Shown one piece after another: positions 54,744 to 64,000 of a DNA stretch of 64,000 bases. The DNA is taken from positions 2,568,001 through 2,632,000 of the forward strand of contig NZ_CP011971.1 in the NCBI RefSeq assembly GCF_001579945.1, written 5' to 3'. Position 1 is the stretch's first letter. Every line of letters begins with the position of its first letter. The DNA is from Steroidobacter denitrificans (GTDB lineage Bacteria > Pseudomonadota > Gammaproteobacteria > Steroidobacterales > Steroidobacteraceae). Both the position numbers and the translations under genes were made by a program. Below the pieces are notes generated by a model. That model made no database searches, had not been told where the DNA came from, and saw only the letters and a program-made list of their open reading frames with translations.

Positions 54744-56666
54744 GTGACCAAAACCAAAGAACCCACTGAAAACACCGCACTGGATGATGCGGGACGCAGA
54801 AATTTCCTGAATACCGCCGCATTCGCCGGCTTGGCCGGCGCGTCGCTGGGGCTTGCCGGCTGCCAGCCCGATGGTGAAGGCGGCGCGACTTCCACGGGCG
54901 GAAGCATCGATTACGGCAAGTACCAGGTCCATCCCGGCCAGCTGGATGAGTACTACGCATTCTCCAGCGGCGGTCATTCGGGCGAAGTACGCATTTATGT
55001 GCTGCCCTCCGGCCGTCTGCTGAAGCGCATCCCGGTCTTCAATATCGATTGCATGACGGGTTGGGGAATCACCAACGAGTCCAAGAAAATACTCGGCACC
55101 CATCCCGACGGCACCCTGAAGTATTGGACCGGCGATACGCATCATGTGCATCCGTCCTACACCGACGGCACCTACGACGGCCGTTACCTGTTCGTGAACG
55201 ACAAGATCCATGGCCGCATTGCGCGCGTACGCCTGGATACGATGGAATGCGACAAGATCACCGAGCTGCCGAACATTCAAGGCTTCCACGGTATCTTTCC
55301 CGACAAGTGCGATCCGCTCGACAGCGCCGTCAACTACACCACGCGGGTATTTTGCGGCAGTGAATTTCACACCCCGCTACCCAACGACGGCCGCGATCTG
55401 GACGATCCCACACGCTATTCCTGCGTGTTCACCTGCGTCGATGCCGAGACCCTGGAGCCGCGCTGGCAATGTCAGGTCGACGGCAACATGGATCTGGTCG
55501 CCACGTCCTATGACGGCAAGCTGGTCTGCTCGAACCAGTACAACACCGAAGGCGGTGCGGTGTTCGCCGACATGATGTTGCGGGAACGCGATGCCTGCGT
55601 ATTCCTGAATGTCGCGCGCATCGAAGCGGCGGTAAAGGCAGGTAAAACCTTCACGATCGGCGACTCGAAAGTCCCGGTGGTCGACGGAACGCAAGCGGCG
55701 AACGCCGATCCGGCGACGGCGCTGACTTGCTATGTACCGGTGCCGAAAAATCCGCACGGCGTGAACATCAGTCCTGACGGCAGGTACTACGCCTGTTCCG
55801 GCAAGCTGTCGCCGACGGCCACACTGATCGCCCATGATCGCGTACTGCAATGGTTCGAGGGCCGCCTGCAGGATCCGCGCGAGGCCGTGGTCGCCGAGCC
55901 GGAGATCGGTCTGGGCCCGCTGCACAGTGCATTCGACAACCGCGGTTTCTGCTACACCACTTTGTTTCTGGATAGCCAGATCGTCAAATGGAATATCGAG
56001 GCGGCGATCAAAGCCTATCAGGGCGACTCGTCGGCGCAGGTGGTCGTCGATCGTCTCGATGTGCATTACCAGCCCGGACATGGTTTCACCTCGATGGGCG
56101 AGACCCGTGAAGCAGACGGCAAATACTTCATCTCCGACAATAAATTCGCCAAGGATCGCTTCCTGCCGGTCGGGCCGCTGCATCCGGAGAATTCGCAGTT
56201 GATCGATATCAGCGGCGACAAAATGAAGCTGGTGCACGACACTCCGGTATGGTCGGAACCCCATGATTCGATCGTGGTCCGCCGCGACATCATCAAGACC
56301 CGGCAGATCTACAACATGGACGATTTTCCGCACGCGGTAAAATCGCCCCTGGACTGCCGCGTCGAACGCAACGGCCGCAAAGTCACCGTGTATCTGACTT
56401 CGCAGGCACCGACCTTCGGCTTGACGGAATTCAAGGTAAAGCGCGGCGATGAGGTCACGATCATCCTCACCAATCACGACAAGGTAGAGGATCTGACCCA
56501 CGGCTTCGCAATTCCGAAGCACAACATCAATTTCATCGTCAACCCGCAGGAAACCAAGTCCGTGGCCTTCATCGCCGACAAGCCGGGGGTGTACTGGTGC
56601 TACTGCACGCACTTCTGTCACGCGCTGCATCTGGAAATGCGTTCGCGTATGCTGGTCGAAGCATAA
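54744..56666 (+). CDS. nosZ: Nitrous-oxide reductase NosZ (Tat-exported, clade I type)
   Basis: A 640-residue periplasmic enzyme that reduces N2O to N2. A twin-arginine signal (Arg18-Arg19, GRRNFLNTAAF) marks the clade I type. The seven-bladed propeller with CuZ histidines (GDTHHVHPSYTDG and later HGVNIS, HGFTSM) is followed by the CuA cupredoxin with Cys621, Cys625, His629 and Met632 in CTHFCHALHLEM. The GTG at 54744 gives a standard signal peptide. NosZ is the first gene here, ahead of nosR, whereas the common order is nosR-nosZ. Confidence 0.97.
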   Translation: MTKTKEPTENTALDDAGRRNFLNTAAFAGLAGASLGLAGCQPDGEGGATSTGGSIDYGKYQVHPGQLDEYYAFSSGGHSGEVRIYVLPSGRLLKRIPVFNIDCMTGWGITNESKKILGTHPDGTLKYWTGDTHHVHPSYTDGTYDGRYLFVNDKIHGRIARVRLDTMECDKITELPNIQGFHGIFPDKCDPLDSAVNYTTRVFCGSEFHTPLPNDGRDLDDPTRYSCVFTCVDAETLEPRWQCQVDGNMDLVATSYDGKLVCSNQYNTEGGAVFADMMLRERDACVFLNVARIEAAVKAGKTFTIGDSKVPVVDGTQAANADPATALTCYVPVPKNPHGVNISPDGRYYACSGKLSPTATLIAHDRVLQWFEGRLQDPREAVVAEPEIGLGPLHSAFDNRGFCYTTLFLDSQIVKWNIEAAIKAYQGDSSAQVVVDRLDVHYQPGHGFTSMGETREADGKYFISDNKFAKDRFLPVGPLHPENSQLIDISGDKMKLVHDTPVWSEPHDSIVVRRDIIKTRQIYNMDDFPHAVKSPLDCRVERNGRKVTVYLTSQAPTFGLTEFKVKRGDEVTIILTNHDKVEDLTHGFAIPKHNINFIVNPQETKSVAFIADKPGVYWCYCTHFCHALHLEMRSRMLVEA

Positions 56667-56692
56667 GCGTTCGCTGGAGATAGCTGCATCGG

Positions 56693-56716
56693 GGGAGCCG
56701 CCGCAAGGCGGTTCCC
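56693..56716 (+). other. Intercistronic hairpin between nosZ and nosR
   Basis: GGGAGCCGCC-GCAA-GGCGGTTCCC forms a 10-bp stem (one G-U) with a GNRA tetraloop, 12 bases before the nosR ATG. There is no U-tract. It probably stabilises the nosZ transcript or reduces read-through, giving more NosZ than NosR, and may influence nosR translation because it crowds the ribosome site. Confidence 0.6.
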
Positions 56717-56727
56717 TCTCATGAATT

Positions 56728-59385
56728 ATGTGTTCAAGTCCGCGCCGCTGGCGCACGATCATCGCAACCCTGCTCCTGATCATATTCGCGAACCCGGTTT
56801 TCGCCGATCAAGGGTACGAAGCGCCGCTGCCGCCGCAACTCAGCAGCGATCCGGACATGTGCGCCTACGCGCCCTGCACGGATGTCATGCCGAAGGCACG
56901 GCGGTTCTCGCTGCGCAAGGGTCATCCGGCCTATGTCGAGGCATATCGTGGCGAGCCTCGCCGCCTGCAGGACCATCGCGAACAGAGTGAACGGGATGTC
57001 GATGCAAGGCATGCCGGACGCGACGATGACCTCCTCGGGTACGTCTTCCTATCCACCGACATGATGGACATTCCCGGATACTCCGGTAAACCCATCGTCA
57101 CCCTGATCGGCATGGATACCGCCGGCATCATCACCGGCGTGAAGGTACTGCGCCACTCCGAGCCCATTCTGTTGCTCGGTATTCCGGAATCGCAGCTCGA
57201 TGCCTTCATTCGCCAATATGTCGGCAAGTCGGTCGGCCGGAAGATCGAAGTCGGACGCAGCCGCGCCGACGTGCTGGGCGTCGATGCCATCACCGGTGCG
57301 ACCGTGACCGTGATTGCCGAGCACCAGGTCATACTAGGATCGGCACGCGCGGTCGCCAAACAGGTCGGTATCATCGAGCCGGATGTACGGCCAGCAGTCG
57401 AATTCACCTCCGTCGCCAAGCTGCCTGCCGACCGTCCCGATTGGGCCGACCTGATAAAACAGGGCAGCGTGCGCCGCTTGATGGTGCGACCGCAGGAGGT
57501 CGGTCAGCCGCCGTCACGACAGCGCTATATAGATATGTATTTCGGCTATCTCAACGCCCCGGCGATCGGCATATCGGTACTGGGCGACAGCGGTTACCGG
57601 CGCCTCATGGCGGACCTTGGACCGAATGAGCATGCCATTTTCGTCGTTGCCGACGGCATGGAGTCGTTCAAGGGTTCAGGCTTTGTGCGCGGCGGTATTT
57701 TCGACCGCATCCAGGTGATACAAGGCAGCGACAGCTTCACATTCCGCGATCAGGATTACTTGAATCTCTATGACCTGCATACGCCGGGCGCGCCGCAGTT
57801 TCGCGAATCGGGGATTTTCCTTCTCCGCAGCAGCGCCTTCTCGCCGGCATATCCCTGGAGCCTGGTTTTCCTGGCCAACAGGATCGACACGGGCACCGGC
57901 GCACGCACCTTCCTCAGTTTCGAACAGGAATACTGGCTGCCCGGCCGGTACATTGTCGGTGGTCGGCCCGACTACAAGGCGCCGGCACCGATGTGGATGA
58001 AGATCTGGCGCGATCGCGCGCTGGAGATCGCCATTTTCGTCATCGTGCTCGCCGCCGCCGGTGTTCTTTATGCCTTGCGCGATCGACTGGTACGGCGCTC
58101 CACGCGCAACAACAAGCGCTGGGTATCGTGGCCGAAGTATGCGCTATGGACCATCAGTATCGGGTTTTTCGGCTTCTATCTCATGGCGCAACCGTCGATC
58201 ACGCAGGTGTTGACCTGGTTCAACGCCATCCTGTTCGAATGGCGCTGGAGCCTGTTTCTCAGCGATCCGTTCATTTTCCTGTTCTGGTGTTTCATCATTC
58301 TTACCGTGTTCTTCTGGGGACGCGGCATGTTCTGCGGCTGGCTATGCCCGTACGGCGCACTGAGCGAAGGCGTCTTTCGCATCGCCGGTGCGCTCGGCCT
58401 GCAGCGCTTCCAGTTCAAGCTACCGCAGCGGCTGCATGACCGGCTGAAATGGATCAAGTACCTGGTATTCGCCGGCCTGCTCGTCGTGTCGTTCTACTCG
58501 ATCGGCATGGCGGAAAAACTCGCCGAGATCGAGCCGTTCAAGACCACCTTTCTGGTCGGGGTATGGAATCGCTCCTGGCCGTTTGTCGTTTTCTGGGCCG
58601 TATTGCTCATCCTGGCGCTGTTCATCGAGCGGCCGTTCTGCAAGTACCTTTGCCCGCTCGGCGCCGGCCTTGCCGTACCCTCGACATTTCGCTGGTGGGC
58701 CCTCAAGCGCAAACCGGAATGCACCACCTGTCACGCCTGTGCGGCCGGCTGCGATTCGCTGGCGATCGATACTCGAGGCCGCATCGATCCGCGCGAATGC
58801 CTGTTGTGCCTGGACTGCATGGTCATGTACTACGACGACCATGCCTGCCCGCCGCTGGCGAAGGAACGTAAGCAGCGCACCAAGGCCGGTATTGCACTCA
58901 CGCCCATCGGTGCCGACGGCTATTACATTCCCATTCATCCTCTCACCACTACGCCCCTGCGGCCGGTCGAAGCGAAGCTCGGTCCACTGGCATGGCTGCG
59001 CCGCGAACTGGTCGATCACCTGTTCCCCTGGAATCGGCAATTCCTCACCTATCCGCTGGCGCTGCGCGCGGCAGGCATCGCCTTGGCCATACTGGTGACC
59101 TGGGCATGGCTGCTGGGCGCCACCGGCCGTCTGGGTCCAGGGCTCGTCCTGGGGTGGTGGTTCGCCTGGAGCGTGTATGAATTGATCGTGCGTATGCGAT
59201 GCAAACCCTGGGTCAAGGAAGGCCCCTGGTGGGGACACACCATGCGGCCGGCAACCTGGGCCGACATGGCGGCATACGTTTCGATGAAGAATCTATTGAT
59301 CGGTGCGGCGTTGTTCCTGTTGATGCGCGGAACCGGCGTGCTCGATTTCCTGCACGATCTCGTGGAGCTGCAATGGCTCTACTGA
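56728..59385 (+). CDS. nosR: NosR flavin/iron-sulfur membrane protein
   Basis: An 885-residue protein needed for electron supply to, and expression of, NosZ. A signal peptide precedes a periplasmic FMN domain with the covalent-flavin motif TGATV (Thr192). Several transmembrane helices, two CxxxCP motifs (CGWLCP, CKYLCP) and two cytosolic [4Fe-4S] motifs (CTTCHACAAGC; CLLCLDC) follow. It is rather long for NosR; a polar charged insertion (about residues 75-100) follows the N-terminal cysteine pair. Its stop overlaps the nosD start. Confidence 0.95.
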   Translation: MCSSPRRWRTIIATLLLIIFANPVFADQGYEAPLPPQLSSDPDMCAYAPCTDVMPKARRFSLRKGHPAYVEAYRGEPRRLQDHREQSERDVDARHAGRDDDLLGYVFLSTDMMDIPGYSGKPIVTLIGMDTAGIITGVKVLRHSEPILLLGIPESQLDAFIRQYVGKSVGRKIEVGRSRADVLGVDAITGATVTVIAEHQVILGSARAVAKQVGIIEPDVRPAVEFTSVAKLPADRPDWADLIKQGSVRRLMVRPQEVGQPPSRQRYIDMYFGYLNAPAIGISVLGDSGYRRLMADLGPNEHAIFVVADGMESFKGSGFVRGGIFDRIQVIQGSDSFTFRDQDYLNLYDLHTPGAPQFRESGIFLLRSSAFSPAYPWSLVFLANRIDTGTGARTFLSFEQEYWLPGRYIVGGRPDYKAPAPMWMKIWRDRALEIAIFVIVLAAAGVLYALRDRLVRRSTRNNKRWVSWPKYALWTISIGFFGFYLMAQPSITQVLTWFNAILFEWRWSLFLSDPFIFLFWCFIILTVFFWGRGMFCGWLCPYGALSEGVFRIAGALGLQRFQFKLPQRLHDRLKWIKYLVFAGLLVVSFYSIGMAEKLAEIEPFKTTFLVGVWNRSWPFVVFWAVLLILALFIERPFCKYLCPLGAGLAVPSTFRWWALKRKPECTTCHACAAGCDSLAIDTRGRIDPRECLLCLDCMVMYYDDHACPPLAKERKQRTKAGIALTPIGADGYYIPIHPLTTTPLRPVEAKLGPLAWLRRELVDHLFPWNRQFLTYPLALRAAGIALAILVTWAWLLGATGRLGPGLVLGWWFAWSVYELIVRMRCKPWVKEGPWWGHTMRPATWADMAAYVSMKNLLIGAALFLLMRGTGVLDFLHDLVELQWLY

Positions 59386-60731
59386 AAAACCCGGCAAGAC
59401 GCTGCGGATCGCTCATCCGGTCCGATTCCCGTATAAAAAATCCGGCCTACCACGATTGCTTACGGTTGCTTATTTTTTTCATTGCTTTATTGGGCACGCT
59501 GCAACTGACCACGGCGGCGGCCCGTGCGGCGGAACTAGCGGTACAGCCCGGCGAATCGATCGGCGCCGCCATAGCAGGGGCGCAGCCGCATGACGTGATC
59601 CTCGTGGCTCGTGGTCACTATAAGGAGCGTCTGTTGATCGACAAGCCGCTGACGCTGCGCGGCGTGGATCGGCCCACGCTCGATAGCGCGCTGCAGGGCG
59701 ACACGATTCGTGTGGCGGCAGCGGATGTGACCATCGAAAATTTCATCATCACCGACAGCGGCGATGATCTGACGCAGCAGAATGCGGGCATCTATATACA
59801 GTCCGGCGCCGACCGGGTGACGGTGCAACATTGTGACATCGCCTACAGCCTGTTCGGTGTGTGGGTGGAATCGGTCAAGGATGTACGCATCATCGGCAAT
59901 CTCATCACCGGCAAGCGCGACTACCCCTCCGCGCAGCGCGGCAACGGCATCCAACTGTTCAACACCACCGGGGCGCAAATCATCGGCAATCGCATCAGCT
60001 TCGTGCGTGACGGCATCTATGTCGATGTGTCGCATCATGCTGTATTCCGCGGCAATCGCATTCATGATACGCGCTACGGCACTCATTATATGAACTCCTA
60101 TTACAATCTCTGGGAGGACAACGATGTGTACCGCAACCGCGGCGGGCTGGCACTGATGGAGATACGCAACCAGGTCGTTCGCAACAACCGTGCCTGGGGC
60201 AACAGCGACCACGGCATCATGCTGCGAACCATCCAGGATTCCGTCATCGAGAACAACATCGTCGCCGGCAATCAGCGTGGCCTATTCATTTACGATGCCG
60301 AATACAACATCCTGCGCGGCAACCTGGTGGTGGCCAACGATGTCGGCGTGCACCTGTGGGCCGGATCCATCAATAACCAGGTGGAAGACAACGATTTCAT
60401 CCGCAATCGCCAGCAGATCCGTTATATCGCGACGCGCGACGAACAATGGGGCGCCGAACAAGGAAACTACTGGAGCAACTATGTCGGCTGGGACCGGGAC
60501 GGCGACGGCAGAGGCGATGTACCCTACGAAGCGAACGATCTCGTGGATCGGCTCGTATGGCGGCTGCCTGCGGTCAAATTGTTATTGAACAGCCCGGCGC
60601 TGCAGACGCTGCGCCTGGCGTCGCAACAGTTTCCCCTGCTGCGTGCACCGAGCATCATCGATCAGCAGCCACGAATGCGACCGGCTCATCCCGATTGGAG
60701 CTCATGGACCGATGGCCGGCCCGGTCATTGA
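59373..60731 (+). CDS. nosD: NosD periplasmic copper-processing protein
   Basis: A 452-residue protein with an N-terminal signal sequence (about residues 28-50) and a right-handed parallel beta-helix of NosD/carbohydrate-binding type (repeats such as NRISFVRDGIYV, NNIVAGNQRGLFIYDAEYN). It is needed to build the CuZ centre, working with the NosFY transporter. The ATG at 59373 overlaps the nosR end by 13 nt. The 3' end overlaps nosF by 20 nt. Confidence 0.94.
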   Translation: MALLKNPARRCGSLIRSDSRIKNPAYHDCLRLLIFFIALLGTLQLTTAAARAAELAVQPGESIGAAIAGAQPHDVILVARGHYKERLLIDKPLTLRGVDRPTLDSALQGDTIRVAAADVTIENFIITDSGDDLTQQNAGIYIQSGADRVTVQHCDIAYSLFGVWVESVKDVRIIGNLITGKRDYPSAQRGNGIQLFNTTGAQIIGNRISFVRDGIYVDVSHHAVFRGNRIHDTRYGTHYMNSYYNLWEDNDVYRNRGGLALMEIRNQVVRNNRAWGNSDHGIMLRTIQDSVIENNIVAGNQRGLFIYDAEYNILRGNLVVANDVGVHLWAGSINNQVEDNDFIRNRQQIRYIATRDEQWGAEQGNYWSNYVGWDRDGDGRGDVPYEANDLVDRLVWRLPAVKLLLNSPALQTLRLASQQFPLLRAPSIIDQQPRMRPAHPDWSSWTDGRPGH

Positions 60732-61638
60732 AGTACGCGGCGCAGTCAAGCGCTTCGGCACCATCGTCGCAGTCGACGGCATCGACCTCGACATCGAAGC
60801 CGGCGAGGTGCTCGGGCTGATCGGCCGCAACGGCGCCGGCAAGAGTACCTTGTTCAAGATGATGCTGGGCCTGATACCGCCCACGGCAGGAGAAATCCGC
60901 ATCGACGGCTGCCGGGTCCAGGATGCGGCTTTCCGCGAGGTGCGCCGCCGTCTGGGCTATCTGCCGGAGAATATGGCGCTGTACGACAACCTGACCGGAC
61001 TGGAGACACTGCGCTTCATCGCCGCACTGAAGGACGCACCGCGTGGCGAGTGCGGCGCGCTTCTCGAACGGGTCGGTCTTGCGCATGCCGCCGACCGGCG
61101 GGTGAAAACTTATTCGAAAGGGATGCGCCAGCGGCTTGGATTTGCACAGGCGCTGCTTGGCCGGCCGCTGCTGCTGTTTCTCGACGAGCCGACCAACGGA
61201 TTGGATCCGGAAGGTATCCGCGAGTTCTATCAACTGGTGCGCGAGCAGCGCGATCGGGGCGCCACCATTGTTCTGACCTCGCATATCCTTGCCGAGATCC
61301 AGCAGCGCGTCGATCGCCTGGCGATCCTGAACGGCGGCAAGCTGCAGGCGCTGGGCACATTATCTTCACTGCGCGAGACCATGCAGTTGCCGCTATGGTT
61401 CGAACTGCGCCTGGCGCCGACGGCACACCAGGCGCTGACTCTCGCTCTGGCGCATATCGACGGCGTTACCATCGACCTGCAGGACGAACAGGCATCGATA
61501 CGCTGTGCACGCACTGACAGGATGAGGATATTGGCGGCGTTGTCCGGCCTCGGCGAGCAACTCACCGATCTGGTCATCCACGAGCCGTCGCTCGAAGACG
61601 TGTTCCTGGGCCACAGCGATACCAGGGATGCTTCATGA
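60712..61638 (+). CDS. nosF: NosF ABC transporter ATP-binding protein
   Basis: A 308-residue ABC ATPase: Walker A GRNGAGKST, signature YSKGMRQRLG, Walker B LLLFLDEPTNGLD and the switch His in LTSHI. With NosY it forms the transporter that supports copper-sulfide centre assembly in NosZ. The ATG at 60712 (MAGPVIEVRGAV) is the family start, inside the end of nosD. Its stop overlaps the nosY start (ATGA). Confidence 0.95.
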   Translation: MAGPVIEVRGAVKRFGTIVAVDGIDLDIEAGEVLGLIGRNGAGKSTLFKMMLGLIPPTAGEIRIDGCRVQDAAFREVRRRLGYLPENMALYDNLTGLETLRFIAALKDAPRGECGALLERVGLAHAADRRVKTYSKGMRQRLGFAQALLGRPLLLFLDEPTNGLDPEGIREFYQLVREQRDRGATIVLTSHILAEIQQRVDRLAILNGGKLQALGTLSSLRETMQLPLWFELRLAPTAHQALTLALAHIDGVTIDLQDEQASIRCARTDRMRILAALSGLGEQLTDLVIHEPSLEDVFLGHSDTRDAS

Positions 61639-62459
61639 GTACGATCCAATACCGGGCGATCGGGGTGCTTGCCTATAAGGAGTTTCGCGACTGCATCCGC
61701 AACCGCTGGGTGCTGGCGGTGACGTTGATTTTCGCCGCCTTTGCCTTGGCGATCACTTATTTCGGGGCTGCTCAACAAGGTACGGTGGGTTTTCGCGGCA
61801 TCGAGGCCACCATCGCCAGCCTGGTAAGCCTGGTAATCTATCTTGTGCCCTTGATTGCGCTGATTCTCGGTTTCGATGCCATCGTCGGCGAGCGCGAACG
61901 CGGCTCGCTCGACCTGCTTCTGTCCATGCCGGTAACGCGCGTGGAACTGCTGCTGGGCAAGTTTCTCGGCCTGGCGGCCGCACTGGCCGGGGCGACTCTC
62001 ATCGGCTTCGGCGCGGCAGGCGCGCTGCTCATGTTTTCCGCACCGGCGGGCTCCTGGCACCACTACCTCGGATTCATGTTTAGCGCGGTATTGCTGGGCC
62101 TGGCCTTCCTGAGCCTGTCGATGCTGGTATCCGTACTTGCCGCGGATCGAGGGCGAGCAAGCGCCACGGCTATCGTGGTCTGGTTTTTTTTCGTGCTGGT
62201 CTATGATCTGCTGTTGCTCGGCCTTCTGGTGGCCACGGGGGGACGCTTCGGTGCCGATGCGCTGCCCTACCTGCTGTTGCTGAATCCGGCCGATGTGTTC
62301 CGTATCCTCAATATTTTCGGCATGGACGAAGTGCGAACATGGTACGGACTTACCCAGGTCTTTCCGCAAGGATGGGCGAGCCCGCTGCCGCTGGTGGCGG
62401 TCATGCTTGGCTGGATCATCATCCCACTGGCGCTGGCCTCATGGAGATTCAGAAAATGA
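61635..62459 (+). CDS. nosY: NosY ABC transporter permease
   Basis: A 274-residue ABC-2 type permease with six hydrophobic helices. The segment YKEFRDCIRNRWVLAV and GERERGSLDLLLSMPVTRVELLLGKFLGL are typical of NosY. It pairs with NosF and supplies NosD with its sulfur or copper component. It is translationally coupled on both sides, by ATGA with nosF and with nosL. Confidence 0.95.
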   Translation: MSTIQYRAIGVLAYKEFRDCIRNRWVLAVTLIFAAFALAITYFGAAQQGTVGFRGIEATIASLVSLVIYLVPLIALILGFDAIVGERERGSLDLLLSMPVTRVELLLGKFLGLAAALAGATLIGFGAAGALLMFSAPAGSWHHYLGFMFSAVLLGLAFLSLSMLVSVLAADRGRASATAIVVWFFFVLVYDLLLLGLLVATGGRFGADALPYLLLLNPADVFRILNIFGMDEVRTWYGLTQVFPQGWASPLPLVAVMLGWIIIPLALASWRFRK

Positions 62460-62980
62460 CACTGCATCATGCTCGTCACGCTCTTCTTGTGCTCATACTC
62501 GCCGTCAGCAGCCTGCTGGCGGCCTGCGGCAATGGATCCCAGGCCGACAGAGGTCCCGTGACGATCACCGCCGATTCCTATTGCAGCCTGGATGGCATGG
62601 CGCTTGCGGACTATCCGGGACCGAAGGCGCAGATTCATTATGCGCAGGGCGAACCGGACCTGTTCTGCGACACCGTGGAAATGTTCTCCATCTACCTGCA
62701 GCCTGAACGGCAGCGTCCGATCGTCGCCATGTATGTACACGACATGGCTCGCAACGACTGGGATCATCCCACCGGCGACTGGATCGACGCCCGTACGGCC
62801 TACTACGTGGCCGGATCCAGGCGGCGCGGCTCGATGGGACCGACATTTGCGTCCTTCGCACGGCAGTCGGATGCTGCCGCCTTTGCCGCGCGGGAAGGCG
62901 GCAAGGTGCTCGCCTTCGATGAAATCACGCCCGAGCAGGTGATACTCGATGGCGGAGTGCTCAAGGATCGCGCCATGTAG
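62456..62980 (+). CDS. nosL: NosL copper-binding lipoprotein
   Basis: A 174-residue outer- or inner-membrane lipoprotein that hands Cu(I) to NosZ. A lipobox LLAAC (Cys about residue 22) follows the hydrophobic signal. The NosL core CSLDGM...DYPGPKAQIHY is present; compared with the CxxCGM form, Asp takes the place of the second Cys. The ATG at 62456 overlaps the nosY stop. It ends the nos operon and converges on the gene at 63003. Confidence 0.93.
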   Translation: MTLHHARHALLVLILAVSSLLAACGNGSQADRGPVTITADSYCSLDGMALADYPGPKAQIHYAQGEPDLFCDTVEMFSIYLQPERQRPIVAMYVHDMARNDWDHPTGDWIDARTAYYVAGSRRRGSMGPTFASFARQSDAAAFAAREGGKVLAFDEITPEQVILDGGVLKDRAM

Positions 62981-63002
62981 CGCCATCCGGGTTGCCTGTC
63001 GC

Positions 63003-64000
63003 TCAGGGTATCGCCAGCTCGCGCGCGACATCCTCTATGCGCTCGAGGCCGCGAATCTGTTCCACCAGAGCGTCGATGCGAGAGTCCGGCAGGAGATGCG
63101 AACAGAAGTTCCGGAACTTCCCCCGCACACTGTCCCAGGTGGCATGCGTCGCCTCGGTCCAAGGATCCCCATCCGCATATTCGGACTCGCAAGTGAACTC
63201 CTGACCCTTCGCCCACACCTTCATCGATGCAGGCGTCTTGCGAAAGCGGCGAATGCGGGTCTCGCGAAAAGCGTGCAGCACGTCGTCACGGGCCGACTCA
63301 TCCTCCGTAGTCACGATTCGCGAGGCCAGGTTCCATACTTCCGGGTCGGCGAGATTCTCTGGGGCGTACCATTGCGGTCCCGGCGTGCGTCCGAGCGCGG
63401 CGAGCGCCATTACGTACGGGATATTGAAAGCGCCGTTCAGCGGCGCGCGATGATCGGCGGCGATCGAGCGCGGCGGTTCACGAAAAATGCGCAACGCATA
63501 GCCCATCGGATGCATGCGAATCTCGATACGCTCGATGTCCTTCGCCGCAAGCTTTTCCTTGTGCATGAGGCGCCGTAGCATATCGATCGGGCCGGCCGTA
63601 TAGCGACAGGAGGGGTAATACTTGATGCAGGTCTCGAGGATCCACCACTTCTGCCCGAGTTCCTCCACCATCAACTCGTGATCGGTACTGAGGCTTCCCT
63701 GGGCGCGGATGAACCCTTCCCCGTCCAGACATTCCTGATCACCGACATAACCGCGTTCGGCCAGCGCCAAAGCCATCATCCCACCCAGTGCCGCCCCGGG
63801 ATAGTTCGCATACTTGAAGGACAGATGATCGAGACGCGTCGTCACCTTGCTGACGACCGGCGTCGGTGCCGTCCAGGCGGCCAGACCGAACATGTTGCGT
63901 AACTGCTCGCGCGAAAGCACGCCACGCACGGCCGCGGCGCTTGCCGCCGTGCCGAAGGCGGCAAAGCCCATACCGTTCACGCCAGCCCATTGAAAAGAGC
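63003..64000 (-). CDS. MmgE/PrpD family protein (5' end outside window)
   Basis: At least 332 residues of an MmgE/PrpD-type protein, 2-methylcitrate dehydratase or aconitate decarboxylase-like. The segments GMGFAAFGTAASAAAVRG, KYYPSCRYTAGPIDMLRRL and LNGAFNIPYVMALAALG are typical of its C-terminal two-thirds. The reading frame is open to the window end, so the start lies outside; a GTG at 63980 is internal. Family members are about 450 residues. It is convergent with nosL and functionally unrelated to it. Confidence 0.85.
   Translation of the reverse strand, partial: SFQWAGVNGMGFAAFGTAASAAAVRGVLSREQLRNMFGLAAWTAPTPVVSKVTTRLDHLSFKYANYPGAALGGMMALALAERGYVGDQECLDGEGFIRAQGSLSTDHELMVEELGQKWWILETCIKYYPSCRYTAGPIDMLRRLMHKEKLAAKDIERIEIRMHPMGYALRIFREPPRSIAADHRAPLNGAFNIPYVMALAALGRTPGPQWYAPENLADPEVWNLASRIVTTEDESARDDVLHAFRETRIRRFRKTPASMKVWAKGQEFTCESEYADGDPWTEATHATWDSVRGKFRNFCSHLLPDSRIDALVEQIRGLERIEDVARELAIP

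Noticed and set aside
55377-56783. 468-codon minus-strand open frame opposite nosZ
   Set aside because: Antisense shadow of nosZ; no start signal or recognisable domain.

Overview
The window looks like a chromosomal piece of a GC-rich, denitrifying gammaproteobacterium. The order pncC-recA-recX-alaS-csrA-tRNA-Ser, with a LexA-type box (CTGT-N8-ACAG) before recA, points to Gammaproteobacteria. A nos operon, several unusual heme-copper oxidoreductases and a large CoA-ester catabolic island would suit a Steroidobacter-like bacterium degrading steroids or alicyclic compounds. That affiliation is inference from gene content; no database comparison was possible.

Layout. (1) 1-7135, minus strand: a heme-copper oxidoreductase operon. 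In transcription order it holds a 53-residue membrane peptide, a CuA subunit II, a subunit I whose active-site tyrosine position carries Gln, heme O synthase, a SCO protein, a cytochrome b/2x[4Fe-4S]/MvhD fusion, an unknown membrane-anchored protein, and a second subunit-I-like protein cut by the window edge. (2) 7717-14104, plus strand: housekeeping block pncC, recA, recX, alaS, csrA, tRNA-Ser(GCT). (3) 14207-16934: an XdhC-like protein and an acyl-CoA ligase. (4) 17075-21765: a second heme-copper locus (cytochrome c-CuA fusion, subunit I with Asn at the tyrosine position, SCO protein), arranged like the norS-norY-senC clusters of ammonia oxidisers, followed by a convergent PAS-GAF-BTAD regulator. 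(5) 21951-49963: semialdehyde dehydrogenase and then the catabolic island, with CoA ligases, six acyl-CoA dehydrogenase genes or domains (one gene is a two-domain fusion), two crotonases (one BadI/MenB-like), a thiolase-fold/DUF35 pair, SDRs, a CaiB-type CoA transferase, flavin oxidoreductases, a TonB-dependent receptor and an IclR regulator. (6) 49980-51858: remnant of a defence island with an AbiEi-like antitoxin, an AbiEii-like toxin gutted by an internal deletion, and a further truncated gene. (7) 51965-54538 mutS. (8) 54744-62980 nosZRDFYL. (9) 63003-64000 an MmgE/PrpD protein cut by the window end.

How it fits together. NosZ reduces N2O, but no canonical norBC is seen here. The two tyrosine-less heme-copper complexes are therefore good candidates for alternative NO reductases feeding the nos pathway. 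In the catabolic island, five promoter regions share a TTGACA-like -35 box and, at or just after the -10, a palindrome GAACG-W-CGTTC or a variant of it. This suggests one repressor coordinating uptake (TonB receptor), CoA activation, dehydrogenation and ring or side-chain cleavage.
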